The translations under genes and the position numbers were made by a program. From Dehalococcoidia bacterium (GTDB lineage Bacteria > Chloroflexota > Dehalococcoidia > JACQUA01), in the NCBI GenBank assembly GCA_030689845.1, contig JAUYHV010000026.1:1-12954 (forward strand): DNA of 12,954 bases. The letters are read 5' to 3'. Shown piece by piece: positions 7,880 through 12,954 of this stretch (its first letter is position 1; every line of letters starts with the position of its first letter). The notes under the pieces were generated by a model. That model was given only the letters and a program-made list of their open reading frames with translations, had not been told where the DNA came from and did no database searches.

Positions 7880-9313
7880 ATGGCAGTCAATAACTTGAAC
7901 CAAAAATCTTCTGTAAACTCCTACAACCGCCGCTACCTGGTCCTTGCCGCTATGATGCTTAGCGGCATTATGGGACCGATAGACGCCAGCATTGTCAACG
8001 TAACCTTACCTACTATCGCAGGGTACTTTAAGGTGGATGTTGCCCTGGCGCAATGGGTACCCATGATTTACCTGCTTACCATAAGCAGCCTGCTGCTGTT
8101 CTATGGAAGGCTGGGCGACATCTTCGGCTATAAAAAGATTTACCTGGCGGGGCTGGCAGGTTTTACGATTGCCTCAGCCCTATGCGGTCTCTCCCCTACT
8201 ATACAATGGCTTATCGCCTTTCGGGCTGTTCAGGGGCTTGCCGCGGGCATGATGATGGCAGTCCCGTATGCCATTATCACGGCTTCATTCCCCCCTGAGG
8301 AACGGGGTAAGGCCATGGGTATTAATGCCATGTCAATTTCCATCGGACTGGCAACAGGGCCCTCCCTGGGTGGGTTTATCACAGCTTCCCTCGGCTGGCA
8401 CTTTGTATTTTTTATTAATATCCCCGTCGGCATTGCCGGACTTCTCTGGGCCAACCATGTTGTTCCGGATATAAAAGGACAACGCAGTAAAGTGGATATT
8501 TTCGGAGCAGCGACGGCTTTCATCACCCTTTTTTGTTTCCTTCTTTTTGTCAACCGGTTCCAAAGGTACGGTTTAAGTTACACCACCGGCATTTTGCTGG
8601 TGATTGCCGCGTTCAGTTTTATCAGCTTTGTTCGTATAGAAGGCAGGGTCAAACAACCGATGCTTAACCTGAGTCTATTTGCAAACCGCACCTTTTCCTT
8701 CGCTAATATCAGCGCCCTGCTCAATTTCATGTCCCAGTACGTCATGGTTTTTCTTACGCCTTTTTTCCTCCAGAGGGTTTTAATTTATTCGCCGGGTTAT
8801 GTAGGACTGTTAATGACCGCTTTCCCTCTCGCAGTCATGGTGGCTGCGCCGTTCAGCGGGTCTTTATCCGACCGCATTGGAACCAGGATACTGGCCTGTA
8901 TCGGGGCGTCGCTCTGTACTGTTTCACTTATATTTATGAGCACGTTACCTTTATCAGCCGGCCCTGCCGACATTATCTGGAGACTGGCCCTTTTCGGTTT
9001 GGGCACAGGTATCTTTCAATCTCCCAACAACAGCACCGTAATGGGAAGTGTTCCGAAATCCCGCCTTGGCATATCTTCCGGTGTCCTGGCAACCACACGT
9101 AATGTCGGCATGGTTTTGGGCATCGCCACCGCCGGCGCGGTTATGTATGCCTTTGCCCCACCATATGTGCTGGAAAAGGCAAATCTTGAAGCTGCGGATA
9201 CCCTGGTATTTTTAACAGGACTGAGATACGCTTACCTGGCCGGCGCTATTTTGACCGGGACAGCGGCCTTAACGTCTCTCGTTAAGGCAGACATCAAACA
9301 TGCTTCAAATTAA
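7880..9313 (+). CDS. MFS transporter, DHA2 family (EmrB/QacA-like, 14 helices)
   Basis: A 477-residue proton-coupled exporter of the drug:H+ antiporter-2 type, located in the cytoplasmic membrane. Evidence: the D1 motif around Asp35 (GPIDASIVNVTLPTI), motif A GRLGDIFGYKKI (76-87), the glycine-rich motif C ending GPSLGG (160-165), and enough hydrophobic segments for 14 helices, including the two extra central ones after residue 200. It differs clearly from the two OFA-type carriers before it. Substrate may be a toxic organic compound or a metabolite. The ATG at 7880 has no clear ribosome binding site, and the 140-bp spacer before it shows no promoter I can defend. It runs close up to the GIY-YIG gene downstream. 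Confidence 0.88.
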   Translation: MAVNNLNQKSSVNSYNRRYLVLAAMMLSGIMGPIDASIVNVTLPTIAGYFKVDVALAQWVPMIYLLTISSLLLFYGRLGDIFGYKKIYLAGLAGFTIASALCGLSPTIQWLIAFRAVQGLAAGMMMAVPYAIITASFPPEERGKAMGINAMSISIGLATGPSLGGFITASLGWHFVFFINIPVGIAGLLWANHVVPDIKGQRSKVDIFGAATAFITLFCFLLFVNRFQRYGLSYTTGILLVIAAFSFISFVRIEGRVKQPMLNLSLFANRTFSFANISALLNFMSQYVMVFLTPFFLQRVLIYSPGYVGLLMTAFPLAVMVAAPFSGSLSDRIGTRILACIGASLCTVSLIFMSTLPLSAGPADIIWRLALFGLGTGIFQSPNNSTVMGSVPKSRLGISSGVLATTRNVGMVLGIATAGAVMYAFAPPYVLEKANLEAADTLVFLTGLRYAYLAGAILTGTAALTSLVKADIKHASN

Positions 9314-9335
9314 CACCGGGTCAACGGGAAAGAGT

Positions 9336-9773
9336 ATGGCGGGTATTTACATCGTCCTGGCGGAACTAACCGAGCCTCTCGATTTACAGGTCAGGAGCGG
9401 GCGTATTTTTTACCTTGAACAAGGGTTTTATGCTTATGTCGGCTCGGCCTTGAGCGGCCTGGACAAAAGAATCGGAAGACACCTGAAGACGCGGAAAAAG
9501 CTTTTCTGGCATATCGATTACCTGCTGGACCGGGCGGTTGTGTGCAATATTATTTCAGCGGAAACGAGGCAAAAGGAGGAGTGTTTTATTGCCCGGTCCC
9601 TGGGTCAAAAACTTATTTCTATTCCGGGTTTTGGTTGCAGCGACTGCCGCTGCCCGTCCCACCTTTTCTTTTCCAAAGATTTGCATGTTATCGACACGCA
9701 CGTGTCGGACATTTTATGGAAGCGGGGACTGAAACCACTCCGGCTTTTTAACCTGCATCCTTCGGCCTGTTAA
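9336..9773 (+). CDS. GIY-YIG/DUF123 family protein
   Basis: A 145-residue protein of the DUF123 branch of the GIY-YIG nuclease fold. It shows GIYIVLAEL at 3-11, YAYVGSA at 32-38, RIGRHLKTRKKLFWHIDYLL at 45-64, a candidate catalytic Glu at 81-82 (KEECFIA), and the cysteine-rich PGFGCSDCRCPSHLF at 97-111 that marks this branch and may bind metal. DUF123 domains also occur fused to DNA repair nucleases, so a DNA-processing role is plausible but unproven. I prefer the ATG at 9336 because family members begin right before GIY and GGGAA precedes it at a fair distance. The ATG at 9300 would give 157 residues and a 14-bp overlap with the transporter gene. It probably shares the transporter's transcript. 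Confidence 0.85.
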   Translation: MAGIYIVLAELTEPLDLQVRSGRIFYLEQGFYAYVGSALSGLDKRIGRHLKTRKKLFWHIDYLLDRAVVCNIISAETRQKEECFIARSLGQKLISIPGFGCSDCRCPSHLFFSKDLHVIDTHVSDILWKRGLKPLRLFNLHPSAC

Positions 9774-9800
9774 GTATTTGGTTTACGGCTGTTATTTTAT

Positions 9801-9829
9801 TTATATAAAGATATGATATATAGTATAAT
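9801..9829 (+). promoter_or_regulatory. Candidate promoter of the yuiD-like gene
   Basis: A perfect -10 TATAAT (9824-9829) sits in a very AT-rich spacer. The hexamer 17 bp upstream, TTATAT (9801-9806), is a weak -35. The implied leader is about 30 nt. Confidence 0.45.
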
Positions 9830-9865
9830 CTCTCTTTGTTCTGAGTAATACCTCTAGTTTAAAAA

Positions 9866-10315
9866 ATGGATAATGTTTTCGACTCCCTGATTCATAACAA
9901 ATCGCTTATTATCCCGGTCGGCGTCTGGTGCATCGCCCAGGGTATGAAGCTGTTCATCACCCTTTTACGGGACAAACGCCTGGACTTCTCCCGTCTTGTG
10001 GCCATGGGCGGCATGCCCAGCGCCCATACTGGTTTGGTCTGTGCTTTAGCTACGACCATTGCCAGGACCAACGGAGTAGACTCCCCTCTTTTTGCCATCT
10101 CCGCCATTTTTGCCGCTGTGGTTGTTTACGATGCCGCCGGACTGCGCCGTTCCGTGAGCATACAGGCAAGTATCCTTAACCAGATGATAGATGAACTTTT
10201 CAAGGGCAAACCGGTTTTTGAGCAGCGCTTACGGGAGTTCATCGGCCATACCCGTTTCGAAGTCCTGATCGGCGCCATACTGGGAATACTTGCCTCCTGG
10301 CTGTTGACCATATAA
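9866..10315 (+). CDS. yuiD: Divergent PAP2 family membrane protein (DUF212, YuiD-like)
   Basis: A small (149-residue) integral membrane protein related to PAP2-type acid phosphatases. Family hallmarks are all present: GGMPSAHTG at 48-56, YDAAGLRRSVSIQASILN at 88-105, and LREFIGHT..EVLIGAILG at 122-140. Four hydrophobic stretches are visible (about 14-34, 53-66, 75-90, 131-148). The precise activity of this family is not settled; a lipid phosphate substrate is a guess from the fold. Length and C-terminus are normal for the family, although the stop codon lies exactly where a truncated imuB fragment on the opposite strand begins. No Shine-Dalgarno sequence is visible before the ATG. Confidence 0.9.
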   Translation: MDNVFDSLIHNKSLIIPVGVWCIAQGMKLFITLLRDKRLDFSRLVAMGGMPSAHTGLVCALATTIARTNGVDSPLFAISAIFAAVVVYDAAGLRRSVSIQASILNQMIDELFKGKPVFEQRLREFIGHTRFEVLIGAILGILASWLLTI

Positions 10316-10487
10316 TAGCATTCTCCGCTTCTGTAAGCCCGGCCAGTCCGGGGGTGAAGTCCAGCACCTCCTGCCGGGCAGGAGCCGGCGAGCATATAAC
10401 TATAACCTCCCCGCGGCGGAGCGCCGGCCGTCGTTCCTGCTCAACCTGGAGGGAAAAGCAGGGTATGTAAAAACAGGCTATTTTCAT
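10314..10487 (-). pseudogene. imuB: Truncated imuB-like Y-family DNA polymerase gene (N-terminus only)
   Basis: From an ATG at 10487 the minus strand reads MKIACFYIPCFSLQVEQERR, then PALRRGEVIVICS and VLDFTPGLAGLTEAENAII. This matches the opening of ImuB/DinB-related Y-family polymerases: the RIACLYIP..., RRP.LRG.PV and VLD.SP signature strands. Intact members run about 400 residues. Here recognisable sequence ends after about 58 codons, exactly at the stop region of yuiD; past that point the frame is only antisense of yuiD. ImuB proteins take part in SOS mutagenic repair. The upstream region still has a complete LexA-controlled promoter. A 17-bp palindrome (CTCCTGCC, G, GGCAGGAG, 10368-10384) lies within the fragment. 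The deletion presumably removed the catalytic part, so no active polymerase can be made. Confidence 0.72.
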
Positions 10488-10521
10488 GTTCTGTATCCAT
10501 CGCCTCAACCGAGGCAAACCA

Positions 10522-10551
10522 AGCATAACAGAACATATGTTCTAATGTCAA
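10522..10551 (-). promoter_or_regulatory. SOS promoter of the imuB remnant
   Basis: On the minus strand a perfect -35 TTGACA (10546-10551) is followed after 18 bp by TATGCT (10522-10527), with the LexA palindrome filling the spacer. This is the standard layout of a LexA-repressed promoter. The transcript would start near 10515 and run toward and into yuiD in antisense. Confidence 0.8.
10530..10543. promoter_or_regulatory. LexA (SOS) operator
   Basis: AGAACATATGTTCT is a perfect 14-bp palindrome that contains the Gram-positive LexA/DinR box GAACATATGTTC without mismatch. It overlaps the spacer of the promoter above. It is the only such box I noticed in the window. Confidence 0.88.
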
Positions 10552-10618
10552 GGGGTAATGGGTGGCACTCCGCTTTGCCCCGATTTATCGTGACGCTGTT
10601 CCTCCAGCCAAGAGCATC

Positions 10619-10646
10619 GTAGGGGCACGGCATGCCGTGCCCCTAC
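10619..10646. repeat. Perfect 28-bp palindrome
   Basis: Left half GTAGGGGCACGGCA is followed directly by its exact reverse complement, with no loop bases. It is typical of dispersed GTAGGGGC...GCCCCTAC repeats in many bacterial genomes. Confidence 0.85.
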
Positions 10647-10649
10647 CAA

Positions 10650-10680
10650 TAGGAGGGCAACCATAGGGGATTGCCCCTAC
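10650..10680. repeat. Imperfect palindrome next to the 28-bp palindrome
   Basis: TAGGAGGGCAACC and GGATTGCCCCTAC are inexact inverted copies about a short ATAGG centre. It ends in the same GCCCCTAC as the perfect palindrome, so the two probably form one composite element of about 62 bp. Confidence 0.6.
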
Positions 10681-10703
10681 TCTCTATCACCCTTATCCCT
10701 ATA

Positions 10704-10738
10704 TTGTCACCTTGTCCCCCAAATTTGTCACCGTGTCC
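10704..10738. repeat. Short direct repeat pair TTGTCACC(T/G)TGTCC
   Basis: Two 14-bp copies with 13 identical bases start at 10704 and 10725, a 21-bp (two helical turns) period. This could be a pair of protein sites or decayed element ends. Confidence 0.55.
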
Positions 10739-10807
10739 TGATATATCTGGACTCCGTTTCGGAGAGCCTGTCGAGGGGTCTGGCAACTATCACAAAGACA
10801 AAGCATT

Positions 10808-10827
10808 ATCAATGTAATTATATTGAT
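10808..10827. repeat. AT-rich near-perfect 20-bp palindrome
   Basis: ATCAATGTAATTATATTGAT equals its reverse complement except for one pair of positions. It contrasts with the GC-rich repeats around it and could be an operator; no gene close by explains it. Confidence 0.5.
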
Positions 10828-10845
10828 GGCTATTGCCCTCGGAGT

Positions 10846-10887
10846 AGATTCCTCGATCCTTCCTATTCAGGGAGGACTCGGAATGAC
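10846..10887. repeat. Nested hairpin element of the ATTCCTCG...CTCGGAATGAC type
   Basis: Outer arms ATTCC (10848-10852) and GGAAT (10880-10884) enclose an inner 7-bp stem TCCTTCC with GGGAGGA around a TATTCA loop. The outer arms resemble the widely dispersed ATTCCTCGC...CTCGGAATGAC repeat, here with a different centre. Confidence 0.6.
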
Positions 10888-10901
10888 AGTGCGCAGTGGT
10901 A

Positions 10902-10923
10902 GCACAGGCGTCCCTGCCTGTGC
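10902..10923. repeat. Hairpin repeat copy 1 (stem GCACAGGC, loop GTCCCT)
   Basis: A perfect 8-bp inverted repeat GCACAGGC / GCCTGTGC around GTCCCT, followed by GCCTTTTTG. The T-run after it would allow it to work as an intrinsic terminator on the plus strand. It shares loop and layout with the copy at 11072. Confidence 0.7.
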
Positions 10924-11053
10924 GCCTTTTTGAATCTGCTGGCACTCCGCCTTGTCCGCCTTGCGAACTCTCGGAACGGAGCGGAGCCTGTGCTCCTTTT
11001 TGAACCTGCTGACACTCCCCGACGCGGAGCCTGTGCGCCCTCCCGAACCTGGT
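10916..11053. repeat. Degenerate direct repeats beginning GCCTGTGC
   Basis: A 33-bp unit at 10916-10948 recurs at 10986-11018 with 30 identical bases, and a decayed third copy begins at 11029. Copies two and three are both preceded by GCGGA. Each unit contains GCCTGTGC, a T- or C-rich stretch and GAA(T/C)CTG. Confidence 0.65.
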
Positions 11054-11071
11054 TTTTAAATGCAGGGTGGC

Positions 11072-11089
11072 ACGGGCGTCCCTGCCCGT
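11072..11089. repeat. Hairpin repeat copy 2 (stem ACGGGC, loop GTCCCT)
   Basis: ACGGGC / GCCCGT around the same GTCCCT loop as copy 1, with the same flanking GGTGGC or GGTAGC sequence on its left. The stem differs from copy 1 by paired changes that keep base pairing. It occupies the place where the rlmN promoter's -35 would be. Confidence 0.65.
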
Positions 11090-11094
11090 ACGTA

Positions 11095-11105
11095 TGATAT
11101 ATAAT
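11095..11105 (+). promoter_or_regulatory. Candidate rlmN promoter (extended -10)
   Basis: TGATATATAAT contains TATAAT (11100-11105) and also reads as an extended -10, TG-A-TATATA. No -35 is recognisable because that position lies in the hairpin repeat. The leader would be about 20-25 nt. Confidence 0.4.
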
Positions 11106-11131
11106 AAGTCACAGGAACAATGAAATAAAAA

Positions 11132-12217
11132 ATGGCAACACCTATCTGTATTACTGACACCACAGACACCCAACTTCAGGAACTGCTAACATCCCTGGGG
11201 GAGCCGCCTTTCCGGGCCCGGCAGTTACAGCACTGGATTTACCGGGGGCTTGCCGTATCTTTCGACGAGATGACCGATATTCCCCAATCCCTTCGCAGTA
11301 AGCTGGCGAAGGAGACCTGTTTGCACAGCCTCACCCCGTCTTACGAAGCAGCAGCCGGTGACGGCACATTAAAAACACTCTTCTCCTTAAGAGACGGTAA
11401 AACGATTGAATCAACCCTCATGCCCTATCCCACTGCCGCAGGCAAGTCCCGCAATACCATCTGCCTCTCCACGCAGGTTGGATGCCCTGTAGGCTGCCCT
11501 TTCTGCGCCACCGGCCAGCAGGGCTATGAACGCAACCTGACAGCGGGTGAGATAATAGACCAGGCGCTTTATTATGCCCGACGGCTCCGGGACGGCATCA
11601 GCGTACCGGGAAACAGTTCAGAAAAGACAATGGGCCACATTACCAACCTGGTCTTCATGGGCATGGGGGAGCCGCTGGCAAACTATGACGCCCTCATGCA
11701 GGCAATTGAAAGGCTCAACTCCCCCCTGGGTTTCGGGCTAAGGGCCCGTAGCATGGTCATCTCCACAGCCGGCCTGGTGCCCGGGATACAGCGCCTGAGC
11801 CAGGAAAAATCCCAGCTTGGGCTGGCAATATCCCTTCACGCCGCAGATAACACCCTAAGGGACCTGCTGGTACCGCTGAATAAAAGCTATCCCCTTGAAC
11901 AACTCATTCCCGCCTGCCGGGAATACATCGAGAGCACGGGACGCCGTCCCACCTTTGAATATACCCTTTTCGATGGTATAAACGACTCGTTAGAGCACGC
12001 CCGTTCCCTGGCCCGGTTATTATCGAAGATCAACTGCCACGTCAACCTCATTCAGGCTAATATTACCCGCAACGGCCGCTTCAGGCCGTCGGCAAAAAGC
12101 GCTGTCCTTGCTTTCGAGGACCTGCTAAAAGAACGCCATATCCCCTGCACCCTCCGTCAACGGAGGGGCCTCGATATAGATGCCGGCTGCGGTCAGCTTC
12201 GCAGCCGCTTCCTATAA
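11132..12217 (+). CDS. rlmN: 23S rRNA (adenine-2503-C2)-methyltransferase RlmN
   Basis: A radical SAM enzyme that methylates C2 of A2503 in 23S rRNA, and in some bacteria A37 of certain tRNAs, in the cytoplasm. The 361-residue protein has the N-terminal accessory domain (GEPPFRARQLQHWIYRG, 23-39), then ESTLMPYP (93-100), and the iron-sulphur cysteines C118, C122 and C125 in CPVGCPFCATG. It also has NLVFMGMGEPLANYD (172-186), ISTAGLVPGI (210-219), LAISLHA (231-237), and the C-terminal catalytic cysteine in GLDIDAGCGQL (C353). All catalytic cysteines are present and length is normal; the stretch at about 153-167 is a short variable insertion. An in-frame stop four bases before the ATG rules out a longer form. 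The AGGAA at 11113 is unusually far (14 nt) from the start, so initiation signals are poor. Confidence 0.96.
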   Translation: MATPICITDTTDTQLQELLTSLGEPPFRARQLQHWIYRGLAVSFDEMTDIPQSLRSKLAKETCLHSLTPSYEAAAGDGTLKTLFSLRDGKTIESTLMPYPTAAGKSRNTICLSTQVGCPVGCPFCATGQQGYERNLTAGEIIDQALYYARRLRDGISVPGNSSEKTMGHITNLVFMGMGEPLANYDALMQAIERLNSPLGFGLRARSMVISTAGLVPGIQRLSQEKSQLGLAISLHAADNTLRDLLVPLNKSYPLEQLIPACREYIESTGRRPTFEYTLFDGINDSLEHARSLARLLSKINCHVNLIQANITRNGRFRPSAKSAVLAFEDLLKERHIPCTLRQRRGLDIDAGCGQLRSRFL

Positions 12218-12265
12218 GAGGGTTGAAGTCTAACCCACCAGTCCAGGATTGCATCATAGTTTTAA

Positions 12266-12954
12266 CTAGTAGACATGAACGGCTTTAACTTTCACAGGGT
12301 TATCCGTATTAGGGATTTTCAAATTATCACTGAAAAACATTATTTCTGCTCCACTATAACGGTCAGCAGCACTGTAACTGAGTTTATAAGGAATACTTCG
12401 GTAATTCTGATACATTACCTTTATTTCTGGTGTATTATCGTAGGATACAATCCATTTTTGCATTACGCTAGATAAAAGACTTGAGATTTTTACATGGTCA
12501 TTGTAACAATAGTGATTCTCATATAAATCACTGCCCTTATTGTAATAAGGTGGGTCCAAATAAATGATAGATTGTAGCGGTAAATTAGGAATTATTTTAG
12601 CAATGAACTTGGCAGCGTCAAGATTGTATAAACTGATGTGGTCAGCAAATCTACTTATCTTTTCTATCCTTGCAATAAGGTCAGTTTTGTTATAACGCGC
12701 ATCAATTTTCCAAGGACCATCCTGTCGTTTACCGCCTATTACACCGCCATTAATAATACCTGAACGATTCGACCTATTAAGAAAAAATGTTGAAAAACCA
12801 AGCTCTAATAACGAATGCTGCTCAGCATTATTTTGAACTTCTTTCTGCCTGAACCAGTTATCAATGTCAACCGGGGTATCATAAATAAGACGGCATATGT
12901 TATCTGTATCGTTCAACACTACATGCCAAAAGGAAAATATGTGTTTATTCAAGT
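12266..12954 (-). CDS. D12-class N6-adenine DNA methyltransferase, 5' partial
   Basis: Adenine-specific DNA methylase of the Dam/D12 class, which transfers methyl from S-adenosylmethionine to adenine within a recognition site. About 229 residues of the C-terminal portion are visible. The frame is still open at the window edge (the apparent start is a TTG at 12952 inside the conserved FWHVVLNDTDNICRLIYDTP block), so the N-terminal SAM-binding GxG motif lies outside. Seen in order: FSTFFLNRSNRSGIINGG (53-70), GKRQDGPWKIDARYNK (74-89), LYNLDAAKFI (108-117), the catalytic DPPYYNKGSDLY (133-144), and the closing YDNTPEI...YRSIPYKLSY block. Base composition is strikingly AT-rich against rlmN. That fits horizontal transfer, and a restriction partner may lie beyond the right end. 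Confidence 0.9.
   Translation of the reverse strand, partial: LNKHIFSFWHVVLNDTDNICRLIYDTPVDIDNWFRQKEVQNNAEQHSLLELGFSTFFLNRSNRSGIINGGVIGGKRQDGPWKIDARYNKTDLIARIEKISRFADHISLYNLDAAKFIAKIIPNLPLQSIIYLDPPYYNKGSDLYENHYCYNDHVKISSLLSSVMQKWIVSYDNTPEIKVMYQNYRSIPYKLSYSAADRYSGAEIMFFSDNLKIPNTDNPVKVKAVHVY

Larger units (their letters stand above)
10552..11094. repeat. Gene-free, repeat-rich spacer before rlmN
   Basis: Over 500 bp carry no credible gene. The 127-codon minus-strand frame across it merely translates the repeats (for example GRDARAT and GRDACAT, the two hairpins read in frame). The segment is packed with palindromes and direct repeats listed separately. TGGCACTCCGC, CTTTG or CCTTG occurs at both 10563 and 10940. 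It looks like a landing site for small repeat elements of the REP or MITE kind; no transposase or target-site duplication is visible. Confidence 0.65.

Noticed and set aside
10704..11090. CRISPR array from the repeated GCCTGTGC units
   Set aside because: Repeats are few, degenerate and unevenly spaced, there are no uniform spacers, and no cas genes are present.
10790..11173. 127-codon minus-strand ORF across the spacer before rlmN
   Set aside because: Its translation consists of the repeat elements read in frame (GRDARAT, GRDACAT, HSESS), it overlaps the start of rlmN, and it shows no domain.
12184..12207. 8-bp hairpin at the 3' end of rlmN (CGGCTGCG / CGCAGCCG) as a terminator
   Set aside because: It lies within coding sequence and no T-run follows. 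A second small hairpin at 12220-12236 (GGGTT / AACCC) also lacks one.
12275..12475. 66-codon plus-strand ORF inside the DNA methyltransferase
   Set aside because: It is antisense to conserved motifs of the methyltransferase and has no ribosome binding site or known domain.

Overview
The window looks like a chromosomal segment from an anaerobic, Gram-positive-type bacterium of the Clostridia, plausibly Peptococcaceae (Desulfotomaculum/Pelotomaculum-like). This is an inference. It rests on a Firmicutes-type LexA operator (GAACATATGTTC core), an ImuB-like Y-family polymerase remnant, a YuiD/DUF212 protein, a lemA-htpX pair, an ADP-forming type acyl-CoA synthetase alpha subunit and an EntE-like acyl/aryl-CoA ligase. 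Coding density is normal except for one repeat-rich spacer of about 0.8 kb. No rRNA, tRNA, CRISPR array or complete insertion sequence was seen.

Layout. 1-1590 (+): AMP-forming acyl/aryl-CoA ligase, cut at its 5' end by the window edge, followed by a strong ribosome binding site that now leads only into a 9-codon ORF (a probable operon remnant). 1685-4925 (-): htpX and lemA as a two-gene operon, with an ADP-forming acyl-CoA synthetase alpha subunit upstream of them. 5187-9313 (+): three major facilitator transporters, two of them paralogous OFA/monocarboxylate-type carriers and the third a 14-helix DHA2-type exporter. 9336-10315 (+): a DUF123 GIY-YIG protein and a YuiD-like membrane protein. 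10316-11131: no intact gene; it holds a truncated imuB start on the minus strand with a textbook LexA-controlled promoter, then a dense set of palindromes, hairpins and direct repeats. 11132-12217 (+): rlmN. 12266-12954 (-): an AT-rich D12-class adenine DNA methyltransferase, cut by the window edge.

How the genes may work together. Two different acyl-CoA activating enzymes and two monocarboxylate-type carriers lie within 7.7 kb. This suggests uptake or efflux and activation of organic (possibly aromatic or short-chain) acids, but no operon ties them together. lemA-htpX is an envelope quality-control unit. rlmN is housekeeping. The methyltransferase is compositionally foreign and probably marks the edge of a restriction-modification or mobile island continuing past the right end.

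The most interesting signals are not a new multi-gene system. They are (a) an intact SOS promoter stranded on a deleted imuB gene and now pointing antisense into yuiD, (b) a family of hairpins with compensatory stem changes in the spacer before rlmN, and (c) two inverted repeats in the leader of the first transporter that could be regulatory. Several promoter and hairpin calls rest on visual matching only and are marked with low confidence.
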